Origin: Mnemiopsis leidyi
Taxonomy: Eukaryota; Ctenophora; Tentaculata; Lobata; Bolinopsidae
Length of the DNA: 28,469 nucleotides
Assembly (NCBI GenBank): GCA_000226015.1
Contig: JH154390.1
Coordinates: 560,396 to 588,864 of the forward strand
Direction of reading: 5' to 3'
Shown here in pieces: positions 1 to 12,800 of the stretch; the first letter of the stretch is position 1; each line of letters starts with the position of its first letter. The notes beneath the pieces are model-generated. The model worked only from the letters and a program-made list of their open reading frames with translations, was not told the origin of the DNA and ran no database searches. A program made the translations under genes and the position numbers.

Positions 1-264
1 CTGTCCTGTCTCTTACTACTGTCCTGTCTCTTACTACTGTCCTGTCTCTTACTACTGTCCTGTCTCTTACTACTGTCCTGTCTCTTACCACTGTCCTGTC
101 TCTTACTACTGTCCTGTCTCTTACTACTGTCCTGTCTCTTACTACTGTCCTGTCTCTTACTACTGTCCTGTCTCTTACCACTGTCCTGTCTCTTACTACT
201 GTCCTGTCTCTTACTACTGTCCTGTATCTTACTACTGTCCTGTATCTTACTACTGTCCTTACTA
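1..264. repeat. 18-bp minisatellite with 90-bp higher-order unit
   Basis: Fourteen tandem copies of an 18-bp unit (CTGTCCTGTCTCTTACTA) run from the window edge to 252, followed by a shortened copy to about 264. Copies 5 and 10 carry the same T-to-C change near their end (CCA instead of CTA), so 1-90 and 91-180 are identical 90-bp blocks. The last two full copies share a C-to-A change. The array continues off the left edge. The forward frames are open because the unit is a multiple of three, but there is no other sign of coding. Confidence 0.95.
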
Positions 265-814
265 CTGTTCCTATAACAGTACCACCAGTACTTGGACTGA
301 TTCATTGTATACCAATAACACATGACATCATGTAATCATTAACGTCAAACCATGTCGTATAGCGGATACTGTGTCGTGACTTTTATATTGTTTCAGTCTG
401 TCTCGGCTCACAATTGTTCAACAATTGTCTTGTTATACGCCTGTGTAGGTCGCTTCCCTAGGTCGCTTCTTTACCACAAGGTAAAGAGGCTGTTATAGAA
501 AGATTTATGTCCATCTGATCTTGCTTAATTCGTCCTGCCTCCCCACTCTCCGGGTGCAGCCGGCAGTAAACCGGGTCTTAACTGCAAATTTAGCTTTGAG
601 TACTAGCAGAATTTTACAGTGTCTCTGAATGAAGTACCCTAATGGTCGCTATTTCTATGCGCGTGTTTTATTATTTTGTCGCGCGCGCGCGATTATGCAG
701 CTTTTCACTCGTTGTTTTCGATTTCATCACCATCGATTCTATTCATCTTTATTCTATTAACGGTGTCTTGATCGATAACCACATATGCATCTCCTAACTG
801 CTTGCCGATTTCAG
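265..814. other. Upstream intron, no gene seen
   Basis: This stretch lies before the first visible exon of the plus-strand gene and is probably intron, because that exon begins with an acceptor in the middle of a codon. It contains a (CG)6 run at 680-691 that could adopt Z-DNA. An acceptor-like site at 391-396 is followed by a short open stretch, but its composition does not resemble the downstream protein. Confidence 0.5.
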
Positions 815-3800
815 ATGATGATAAACTCCATTCAACAGAAGCCGCCCAAAACAAAGACGATTCCAGTAGCAAAGGAAGAGATGATGAACTTGCCATGGAT
901 CCTCTTGGAAATCCAGAAATGACGAGTACATCAAACCAATGTGAGTTTTCGGGTGTTGAAAGATGCACTGTTCATTTTATCCCTATTCTTAAATCCATTT
1001 ATAGGCTCTACTTCTCCCACTACTAATAATTCGGATCCAGGCCCGATATATTGCAGATTTTTATATTCTCCTTCCATTTCAGATGCAAACGAGAGCAACT
1101 ATAGTACCGGACTTCAAGAAGATTGGGATCCGACACATCCCAAGTTCAACGTCGATGCTCTGCTTGACCCAGATGCTTTTGTTGAAGGTGGAAAGGTAAG
1201 ATCATTTACCCTCGTGAATATATAAACTGATGCTCCTCTAAACATTGATACAAATTTCTGGTACCACTTGACTGTCCATCTATAATACCCACTCTTGACA
1301 GGACCTGTTGGAAGCAGAGAAAAGTATAAACATGCCGAACCCAAGGGGTGTCCCTATGCCTCTTGAGTTCTGGTCTGGAACTCACAACACTAGTAGCCCA
1401 AAAGAGTTCCAAGGAGCTCCTGGTCAACCTCGCCAGGAAAGCAATTCACCGTCACACCCTACCAAAGAAGGTCCAGGTGCGTGCTAGTAGATGTGGTGGC
1501 TGTGTGACGACCAGCTCATATTTCTTGTTTTGCCTATCGAAATGTGAGAATCAGCTGTGACAATGATGAATGATTTTACTTATCGCTACTGTCGGGACGC
1601 TTAGCAATTTGCTTTGCCACTTTCGCCCTTATAATACATAACACCCAAATCAAAGAGAAACCTATGAAAACAATTAACTTGTCATCTTTGGTGGTCAGTG
1701 TATCGTATCCCAGTGATTTACGACCTTTTTGCATCATTTCAGCTAATTTTGCCGCTGATGCAGTTCATTTCGGTGAAAATATAGCAACAAGCAATCTCAA
1801 GGCAATGCTTGGAGTCAATGAAACAGGCGCAGGGTATGCTTTTTAGAATTGTCTTGTATTAACTGCTGTTTTATCAGGATATATCACTGGAATGAAGTAT
1901 CCTGATCCAAGGTCTAGGTAAAGACATTTCTTATCTTAACTACAAATTCATAAATTTCAAGAACCTTTATCGTATGAAACTTCTGTTGACTGTCGCATGA
2001 GAAGAAAGACATGCCGAATACAACCTGCATCTCTTCAGAGCTGAGCCTAATGCAATGGGAATTCACCCCGGCCACCACGGCAGTGCTCCTCCCACGGGAC
2101 ACCCAATGTTTGATGCACGTAACGGTAGGACGATGGAGGACGATCCTATCATCCGGCAGCTTCTTCAGAACAACGAGAAACCCCCGAACTTAAAGCCGTG
2201 AGTTTTTATTTTTCGTAGATTATCAATATCATTATTTTTCCTCTCGCTATTCAGTGTTCTAGAATATTGAATTGATTTCTAGCACTGAAAACGCGCTAAG
2301 CTTAAAGCGGGCTTAATCAGTTACTAAGTTTTTCCAAAGTAAAATTGAAATGTATGCTAATATAAAGACATAAAACATCAAGTTGAACAGAACAAAAACC
2401 ACACTAGAATATGCAAAAATGGCTGTCGAAAATACTCCTTCTGAGTAAGGACAAAAAGTTCAGAGTAAGATGATCAAATAAGATCACATATCGACTATTA
2501 ACTCTTGCTGCAAGAGAATAAGCAGTAGCTATCATAAGAAATGAGATACTTAACCTGGCCAATTTAACCAGAAGATTAGTCCTCGGGCCAATTGCCGTTC
2601 TTGCACTTCTCTATAACAAATTTGATCGGATGGTCAATGGATTAATCAAACCACTTGCGTATGATAAGTGTATTATTCATGTTTAACAATCGCAGCTGTT
2701 TATCAAGCAGGGAGTACGTGTATCACTGGACTTGTCTTTCTGCTTCTAGATCTGAAAATATAGGCTTAGAGTATTCTCAAGATTTCTCCAGTTTGTTATG
2801 TTGTGTATGTCTTCGGTGTGATCGACGGCAAACTTTCTGCCATTTCATGAAATGTTTTTGAGATTTTGACCGTTTCCAATTCATAACTGTTCATGGCGGT
2901 TCTAAAACTGACGATGACTGAGTGATTGGGAGTGTTGGTGAATGAGCGCTCTGATGGTATTTCTCGTTGCCGCTCACGAGGTAACCTGTGATATGAGACT
3001 TAAAACCTCACTGTTGTGGCTATACGCTTGAAAATTGTAAAATATGAAACGATCTTATTTGCCTTGGAATCTGTCATAACTCTAGGCCGATTTTTAAAGT
3101 ATTTACAAAACCCTTATTAGTTACTACAAACTGAGGTAATTACGTAACCTGTTTTTGCGATAAATAACCGTTATCGTGATGATTATTCCTAAAAAGACGA
3201 GACCACCCACCACTCCAATCACTATGTAGTCTGTAGATATGCTCCCTTCTGAAAGTAGGCTGGTTTCAACCAAAACTTTAGTAAGACAAACATCTAATAA
3301 CGCTTTAAGATGAACGCAAAGCTATTCGGTGTAGGCAACCCTCTAGATCAAATTGACAATTAGCAATTCAAATCAATTCAAAACCTCACCTTGACATGCA
3401 ACAAGTAGAGCAGAACCGGGTTCAGCGCACTTTACGCTAGTTACACCTTCGTCCGGACAAGTGAAGTTAAGTTCTGCTCCGTATGAGAGAGCAGTTATCG
3501 CCAGTTTGGGGAATTCTGCGCCCGAAGAGCTCTTTGTTATAGCGCACTGTTCTGAAACATTCTTGGTCAATTAAACTATCCTTCCCCTAAATCAATCGAT
3601 AAATTTATCACGTACAATCTAATACTTTTATTAAAATTTAAATAAAAGTTGATTAAATCCTGGTATATGGGGGTATATGTTGAAGAAGTAAGAGGCTTTA
3701 ATTCACTGTTACTAAACAGATTAAAATTGGTTGAGCTTGAATTTTGCAATTTTCTTACGAGACACTCAGCAATTGAGTGGTTAAAAGTGGCCATGGAACC

Positions 3801-6800
3801 TTGAAATTTTCTCTGAGGTCATAATCAAAAAAACACTACTTACTGTAACAGGTCGGCTGATCCAAATCCCCACACTTGTAAGAACCAGAAACATTGGTCT
3901 GGAGATCATATCCGGAGTTACAGAAAGTGTTAATCGTAGTGTCTGGTGTGACTGTGTACCCCGATGCTGGACTTCGGTACCCACCAGATATTTCTTGTAC
4001 TACACACTCCGCTGAAACAAATTGCGTGTAATCTTCCTAAATGTGTGCCGAAAGGCGTATTATCTAGTACATCAGTCACCAGCTTTCAGATATTTCCTTT
4101 TAAACCATCTTGAAATTTAAACCTGTGCAATCAGTTTCACTGTCAGATCCAGCTGATGGAGTTTTTAGATCGCCAGGGCACGGTGTACACTTTGTGCTGC
4201 CTGGAAGTGTGGAGAAGGAATTTCGGGGACATTCTTGACACACTCCCCCGGTCTCGTACCAGCCTACTCCGCACACCACTGTCGGGAGATCAGATCACAC
4301 AATATATTCGGCAAAACAACTGATCAGTGAAACCGCGACCTTAACGTTTCGAACGTATTTACTTCTCTAAATAATGCAGTGTTTCTACCAAAACGTTTTT
4401 CTCACCACAGCTCAGATTGACAACTTGTTGGCCGGCAGCACAGTCAGTATTGATCTGAGTTGTCTCCGTTTTACTGAGAGTTAAAGTCACGAGAGCTCTT
4501 CTCCTGCTCCCATCGTCCACGCTCAATTGAAGACTTGTCTCATTCTCTAGCTGCGACTTGAAGTTTATCATCGTCTGGGGCGAGCTGAGTTCCCCTCCCG
4601 TCTGAACTACTACAAGTTTCACTTGCAAGCCTTCAGCAGAGGACGTGCATGTGATCTGAAAAAAATTTGAACGTTCCTACTAGTAGAAATATCTTGGTAG
4701 AGAATACCGAAAATTAAGGCATGTTTATACTGCAAGTGACGAGTTGAGCATCAAGTAAAACTATTTTTAATGAAGGTTTACTCACGCTATCGCTATTGAT
4801 TGAGCAATCACCAGTGTCCATACAACTGTATGCGGTTGAGGTGCTGGCTTTAAGAGCAGCCGACAGCGCTGATCCAAACGATACGCTATCGGCACATTGT
4901 GTCGCTCCGAAAAACTTAAGTGTTGCGTTCAAGCTGTACGATTTCGGCGTGACCTTTTCTGAAGATGACATAAATCAAATCATTCTGATGATTGGAAGAT
5001 AGTCAGAAAGATAAGGTCTTGTTAGGAATGCCCGACATACTACCTGTGCACGATGGGAAAATGCCGAGAGGGTTTGAGGGAGACACGTGGGACCACTGAG
5101 CATTGTCCGAGTCACACGTTACTGTCTTGAAAGAGACGAGATCCCCTTCAGAAAGGAGGTACATGTCTTCAGGACAACGGTAGGTGCAGGAGATGGGGGA
5201 AGTTTCTTGACTGCAGGTCAGAGTCCCGCCTCCGGAGTCAAGTGCCGGGCACGTTATGTCTGGGAGAGGAGCAGTTGTTAGTCTGTATCTCATGCCTAGT
5301 TCACCCCAGAAAAATTTCCGGGCATTTTTCTTCCTTAAATTTTAGACGTATTTTAATGATGCTAGCGCTAAGAGACTGTCAATGGAATAAACGTAACCAA
5401 CCTCTGTCCAAGGGTTGAATGGTTATTTCTGCTGAAATGTTCATTGCCGACACAGTAAAGGTGCAAGTCAGTTTGTATGGCTCTGAAACCCTGAAATCAC
5501 TGTATTTAGATGGATCACGTTTTTGAGCAAGCACTTCATTAACATTTTCTTGGTAAAATGCCGGATTGGCATAATATCTGACATCTGCTATCATTGGTCA
5601 CGTTTAAATTTGTCGAAGCCGACAAATTAATAAACTTCCAAATTGTGGCCTCAACAGTTGCTTACTTTTTGATTTCGACAGTCGAGTTGAGTTTGCCGTT
5701 AACTACGGTCGAGTTTCCTATCACTGTTTCGTTGTTCGTTTGATTTGTCTCGACTTTCCATGAAATTTGTATATCTTCCGATTCGTAAACAGTGAGGCTG
5801 CAGTACGAGCTTACAGTTGCTCCTGTCTCTATTATCAACGTTTTTTCGACGCTGCGTTGGATCCCACCTGAAATCAAAGTTTTCATCACACATGTTGTAT
5901 CTAAAATAAGTAAATATGCAGGTCCATATAGTGATGCATTATTACTCTATGTCGGAGGCTTCACCAAGATTGGTAGTTTAGTATTGTTTCAGGTGGTGAA
6001 AAGCCCATTTTTCAAGTCGAAGTTTAAGGTTAGCGGATCATCACATCCTTTGTCTGAAATTTGTTAGCATGGTGCACATATATAAAGCTACAGACTTACT
6101 GTGTACAATCACAAGGGTGGCGCCAGTAGCGTCATATCCGACAGCGCCACACATGTAAATCCCACTGTTAGATTCTGACACATTGTTCAGTCTCAAGACA
6201 CCTGATATTGGATTTTAAAATGAGAGAGTTAGCTCTGAAGCATCTGGTATTATGATAACTGCTTATACGGTTTGGTTGACATTTGGAAGTTTATATGAAG
6301 AGAAAGAACTTTAAATGTGTTAATCGATAATTCTAGTAGTTTAGAGTAAATTCGTACTGGTTTTAACTGCAGTTTTGACATCGTAGGAGGTAGTAATCTC
6401 TGTAGCGAGAGTCGTGCTACCAAACTTCCAATACAAGTCAGTATCAGGTAACGTTTTCACCGTGCATGTCAGTGTCGCAGTTTTAGTCATTTCAGCCAGA
6501 AGCCTTGGGGACGGCGATATAACAGGTTCTGAGAGTTAAGGATTTCAATGTGATCATTTTCAAATTTTGGATGTTTTAATAGTCATAATCTTATCAATTA
6601 CCATATAAATTGGATCTGACTCATGGTATCTGACTATGTTATTTTCAAAATATTTATTTTTACGAATTATACTGGAAACATGACAGCACCACAAACCTTG
6701 AATGCTTATTTGAAAAGTGTGGTCGAACGTCTTTAGCAGTTCGCCGAAACTATACTTGAATGTGCACGTAACATTTCCAGCAGACTTGGCAGCGCTGGCC

Positions 6801-9800
6801 GGATATGTCGCGACTTGTTTTTTGGTAGTGTCAGTGTCAGTTGTTGAAACAAAAGCCTGGTTGAGTTGATCAGAGTCTGTTCCTAATGTATCGGACCATT
6901 TTATGTCTGCCAGAGTCTCTTTTCCTGCAAACACAAATTTAGAAACTAGTTAGTCTAATTCTTAACAGAGATAATCGTGAATTCGAACTGATTAAAAGGG
7001 CACATCAATTTAACGAACCTGCTTTTGTGTAAGTACAAGTGAAGGATATTTGAGCAGCAGTGTTGTGATGATAGATAGGGTTGGTAGAAGGGGAGAAAGT
7101 CAACTGTTTGGTAAAGTAAACATTGACTGAATCTGTGGACTGTGTAACTCCAGGAATCTGACATTTGTAGGACCCGACGTTGCTCTCTCGACCATCCGCT
7201 ATTACCAATGAATCTAATAGAGAGTGGCTATCAGTCGTTTAATTCTTCCTTCTTGATGAGCAATCAATGAATACTACTGCTCTAAATTTCATGGCTGGTC
7301 AAAATGATGGCAAATTTAAATAACAATCTAACTTGATAAAGTTGAGGTGTCTGTGGAGAAAGATGAGACTCCAGGAATGTCAGTAGTGTCGTCTTTTCTC
7401 CAAGTTAGAGTTGTAGAGCTGACAGTTTTTACACTACACGCCAGTGTCACTGTACTTCCTTCCTCTTCTACCACTACCAGTGGAGATGATATCGAGATAG
7501 CTGTAGGTGAAGAATGTTTTGGTAACTTTTATCTCTATTTCGTTATTTAATGATAGCTATATTTTCAATATTCTGCCGAAAATCTTTAAAACGCAGATCA
7601 AAATCGAGAAAGGTATCCAACTGACTCACGCTCAACTTTAACTTGAAAAGTATGGGTGAAAGTATGTAGCGCTCCGCTGAAACTGTACTTGAACAAACAG
7701 GTTATATCCCCAGAAGTTGTCAGGAAATTAGCCGGATAAGCTGCGACTTGTTTCTTGGTAGTGTCAGTGTCAGTTGTTGAAACAAAAGCCTGGTTGAGTT
7801 GATCAGAGTCTGTTCCTAATGTATCGGACCACTTTATGTCTGCCAGAGTCTCTTTTCCTGCAAACACAGATTAAGAAACTAGTTAGTCTAATTCTTAACA
7901 GAGATAATCGTGAATTCGATCTTTGACTGAAAAGGCACATCCATTAGACGAACCTGCTTTAGTGTAAGTACAAGTGAAGGATATTTGAGCAGCAGTATTG
8001 TGATGATAGATAGGGTTGGTAGAAGGGGAGAAAGTCAACTGTTTGGTAAAGTAAACATTGACTGAATCTGTGGACTGTGTAACTCCAGGAATCTGACATT
8101 TGTAGGACCCGACGTTGCTCTCTCGACCATCTGCTATTAACAATGAATCTGATAGAGAGGGATTATCAGTCGTTTAATTTCTCCTTCTTGATGAGCAATC
8201 AATTCAAGCTTCTGCTCTTAATCTCTTGGCTAATCAAAATGATGACAAATTTAAATAACAATCCAACTTGATATAGTTGAGGTGTCTGCGGAGAATGAGG
8301 AGACTCCAGGAATGTCAGTAGTGTCGTCTTTTCTCCAAGTTAGAGTTGTAGAGCTGACAGTTTTTACACTACACACCAGTGTCACTGTACTTCCTTCCTC
8401 TTCTACCACTACCAGTGGAGATGATATCGAGATAGCTGTAGGTGGAGAATGTTTAATTCTGCTCCTAACCAATCTGTAATTTAATGGTAGCTTTATTTTC
8501 AATATTCTGCCGAAAAACTTAAAAGCATATCAAAATCGAGAAAGGTATCTAATTGACTTACCTTCAACTTTAACTTGAAAAGTATGGGTGAAAGTATGTA
8601 GCGCTCCACTGAAGCTATACTTAAACATACAGGTTATATCCCCAGAAGTTGTCAGGAAATTAGCCGGATATGTCGCGACTTGCTTTTTGGTAGTGTCAGT
8701 GTCAGTTGTTGAAACAAAAGCCTGGTTGAGTTGATCAGTGTCTGTTCCTAATGTATCGGACCATTTATTGTCAACCAGTGTCTCTGCATCTAAGAATAAT
8801 TCTGTGCCACTTTACGAAAGACTCTCGCTCTATTTAATTGAGTTGAAATATTTAATTGAGTTGAAATTGATAATTAGCAATTGCATAATTGTAAAAGATC
8901 GCAATTACATATCAATAAAATTTACTTTTAAATGTTCACCTGATTTTGTGTAAGTACACGTTAATTTCAATTCGGGACTAGTTCCATGAATATATATTGG
9001 ATCATTTGGAGGAGATTTTGTTACATCTGAAATGAAAGATGTAACTTAACAGGATAAAAATCTTCAAAAACCGGCTATCAACAAGCATTAGCAAACGATT
9101 ACTTGTGCAAAATTGAAATCCTACGGAAATATTGTGATCCTATTTGAAAATTTAATTTAAAAATACCTGACAATTATCACAAAGTTTATAAACAAAATTA
9201 TTACCAAGTATCGTATCGTATGTTTTGACTGCATATCTAATTTCTGATATATTCCAGGTTGGACTTGTCACCAAGCTTAGGAAACCGATAACTTTAAAAC
9301 TGGTATTATTGCAAACTTATACAGAAATCTATAGTGGCAGTAATAAATTATCGCCCGTGATTCACTAACCGGTTAGAGCGGTGTGTCCTAGCACAAGAAG
9401 AGTCACCAATGTTAGCATCCTCCTCCACTCATCTCAAACTTCCTTCTCTTGCTGTTTCGCTTAAGTAAATGTTAAGGAGATATTATCCGATCACTCGCTG
9501 AAATTCATCAGAAACTTCTACAACGACCAGGCATCTATCAGTACATGGCCCGGTAAAAAAGGAGAAAAGGTACAGTGATGGACGTTGTCCCGTGGAAGAT
9601 CGGTTGAATGCTAACGTTCAGCACCAGCAATCAAGGCAAAGACTTGCTTCCTCGTAGGATTGACAAAGCCTGGTACATAAATGTGCGGCTAGTGGAGTTC
9701 TTTAGAAAATTACGCAAAGTTGGGCCGAAATTCGGGTCACTATTTTGGCAATTGGCAATTTGGAGTTTTTGTTATAATTATGAGCAAAGTTTTGACGCAG

Positions 9801-12800
9801 CATTTTGGTCGTGTTCAACATTAGCTGACCTTGACACCTGCGAGAGCGGAATCATCTAAATATCGTTGTAATTTTACCTCCAACCCTTTACCTAACTTTT
9901 ATAAGGTTGGCACCAAGGTAGTCCAAACAGAACATTAGTCTGATTGTTACAAATGTGGAAATTGGTCAACTGTTCCCCTAATATATTGAGTATAAGCGGC
10001 TCCTCTCATCTCCCATCTTATGAATTGATTCATACTCTGCGAAGGTTCATGAACTTTGAGTACTGATCGTACGCTTGATGTCCCCGGCGCGGTGCAGGCT
10101 ACCTGCAATCTAAGCTAACATGGATTATGCAACAGTGGCGTAAGTGGTCACGCTTACTATTCGAATGGAGGATAATTTGACCAATGTATATTTCAAATTT
10201 ACAACCTAGTCATTATTTGTGTTAAAATAAGTTAAGTTCCTCTTAGATTTTTGTTAATTGCGAGCGATAATATCGGAGCATCGACATTAAAACTATATCG
10301 GCCAAAGCTCAAAATAAAACTCTTATCACCTCAGGAGCAATTCGCTTTGTCGCAATGTTAATTATACTTTAATAAATGAGGAATAATCGAAGCTCTATGC
10401 GCATGCTGTCTACGAGAACTAATACAGAGGAACGCTGTATAATTAACTTAGCAGTTTTATTGCAGCCACTCCTCAGGGACCCATTAACCAGTTATTTTCC
10501 TACCTTTCTTCAAAAACACCAGCTATAAACTGCTCTCTAATGAATGCAATTACTGTGCGTTCTTGGCGTATCTTAAGGATGTATTGAATCTTAGATACCA
10601 AGTACTAACGCTGAACAAGGAAATATTCTCCGTTTGGACTGTTAAACGTCAATAGGAGTTGGTAAACAAGATAACAAGTCAACGTGATACAAACGTTTGG
10701 AACCCTGTTGGGTCCGTTTAACCTGTGAAACTACTTCCGGTCCTTAAAAAAGAAGAGTTTTGGCTCTATGCAGAGCTCGTTATCCTGAAAACGAAAAATA
10801 AAAACATAGTGTTATAAACGGGAGAACCAAATTTTAGAACGCTTTTTGAGACTGTAGATTGATTGATTTATCGGGCTTGGAGTGGAGTTTTAAAGAGTGT
10901 TGGATGCAGAAGTCTCCTTATGCCCTAAAAGCAAGTCGACCATGTTAGACTAAGGTTATTAATTTTGTAAGCATAGGAATCACGAAATCTGTCTTTAAAA
11001 ATGAAAAATCGTCAATTCCTTGTTTAAACAAAAGACGAAACTAGATAAAGGATCAATCTTTTGCCAACTTGCTGTCAAATTTACCTCCCTGAGGATCAGT
11101 GATGCGTTTATGTGAACATATTTTTAATGGACGTAAAGGAGTGTCAGCGTATCACAAACATACAAAGAGTCCGCTCTGCAAGTCTGATCTATCAAAGGAT
11201 TCCGGCTAGGAAAATATTACTATTATACAAACTACAAAGGCAATGGTTTTATGCAAAATTATAATATGTAAGTAGTATATGTGCAGTTGACCGTGTCCTG
11301 AAAAATATTTATCTTCACCAGCTTCCTCAAAAGAGGTTTGTACGTAAAGTATTGGTGCTGATGCTTAGAAGGAGCCTCCAGTTTGGGTGTAATGGTTAAA
11401 AGTTAAAACCACTTTGAAGTGGCAATTTCAGCACTGGTTTGAATCCTGGCCAAAATACTTGAGCCAATGCCAAGACCAACTCCATGCTCATATCAGATAT
11501 CATGACTGAGTTGAGATAGGAAAGTTGGTATCTCCTTTACGGGAATCATGTTCTCCCTAACAAAAAACATTTTCAGAGGAGTAGAGATGCTGATGAGGCC
11601 AGACCTCCTAGCCCACGCGCAGAACCTGCCACGCAACGTCCGTGACATGCTGCTGCAACGTTCCCAGTCCGAGCACCTGCCGCCTCCCGGGCCCATGCTG
11701 CCCCATCCCGGCCCAGTACACACCCCCCGACATCCCATACCGGAGCACATCATGAGGGATCCCCGTCTTATTGATCCCCGAGTTGTAGATCCCAGGTTTA
11801 ACCTCCCTAGTCCCATCCAACAACACTTCGGAAAACAGGTGAGACTTTGTACAGTGTTTTTTATCTAGTCGTGTTCTGAGATTCATTTACGATTGTCCCT
11901 TCGTTTTCCTAATTATTGTAACCTCCGGTCCAGTAAATGAGAAATGAAAAGTAACTTCCAGGGACCGATGGGCCCGAACCCGAGGAACGGACAGGACTTA
12001 CTGAGTGCTGTAAAGAACGACCCAGCTCAACTTGATAAGGTCATTCACTGCCTCCAGAACACTCTAAAACTTGGAAATGCTCCTCCTGAATCCAAACCTA
12101 CTGTAAGCTGCTTCTAATTTATCTTATCATGGTGAAGGATGTTTTCGAGTCAAAAATTTGCATCTACGCATACGTTAGGTCTTGTAGTTTTTATACATTA
12201 TATTTTAACATTTTGTATCCGCAGAGCAACTTATTTTTTCTTGCAGATGCACGCTCTTCTAAGGGACATGGAGAAAGCAAAAAGCGAACACATCCAGAAG
12301 CTACACAGACTGCAGCTTCTTGCCAGCGCTCAACATCAGCTTCAAAAACATCCAGATCAAATTGTAAGTTCTCAATTATAGGTGATCGCTGTGCTGAGAC
12401 AATCTTTTTAATGTTTACCTACCATTTACCAACTACAGTGACACCTCTATTTACCGGGGGGAAGGGAGAAGGCCCGTTAAATAAAGAGACACGGTAAATA
12501 GAGACGCGGTAAATAGAAGTTTTACTGTATTTACCTTACCTACAAAATACCTAACCAACTATTTTATACCTTACGAGACATATTCATAGGGGACGAAATT
12601 TTTGTACTACCAATATTGTAGTCGCCACTTCAGAATATCCCAAATTAATTTTGTCTGTAATTGGCTCAAAGAGGTGAATTTGTCGAATTTAATTAGTTGT
12701 TTTACATAGTCTGTGAGACTATGAAACGCATTATTTATTTATAGCAAGATCGTGAAAAAATTACTGGTTCACGTCTAAAACGTGCGTCAGATTAGAGTTT

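Larger units (their letters stand above)
2198..11576 (+). other. 9.4-kb intron of the 4E-T-like gene hosting a nested gene
   Basis: The donor after 2197 (GTGAGT) leaves two bases of a codon, and the acceptor at 11571-11576 (TTTCAG) supplies the third, restoring the frame. No intervening plus-strand exon is needed. A complete gene lies inside on the minus strand (3124-9418). About 0.9 kb at the left and 2.1 kb at the right have no gene I can support. The other visible introns of this gene are about 0.1-2.2 kb. Confidence 0.85.

Noticed and set aside
397..448. Possible upstream exon of the 4E-T-like gene after a TTTCAG
   Set aside because: The donor is weak and the peptide is hydrophobic and unlike the rest of the protein.
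5259..5293. Longer start of the sushi-1 exon using an earlier CAG
   Set aside because: Earlier acceptors put the exon in the wrong phase; only the CCCAG before 5259 keeps frame with the preceding exon.
5792..6067. Plus-strand 91-codon ORF
   Set aside because: It overlaps the receptor exon 5867-5666 on the opposite strand and has no splice sites or domain.
7347..7550. Plus-strand ORF repeated at 8282-8479
   Set aside because: The two copies are antisense shadows of the duplicated 168-nt Ig exons.
9608..9859. 83-codon plus-strand ORF
   Set aside because: It starts with bases resembling the receptor signal exon by chance. No hydrophobic signal, domain or splice context was found.
11384..11446. 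Functional tRNA gene
   Set aside because: A- and B-box-like sequences are present, but the acceptor and T stems do not pair, and the anticodon loop is not seven bases.
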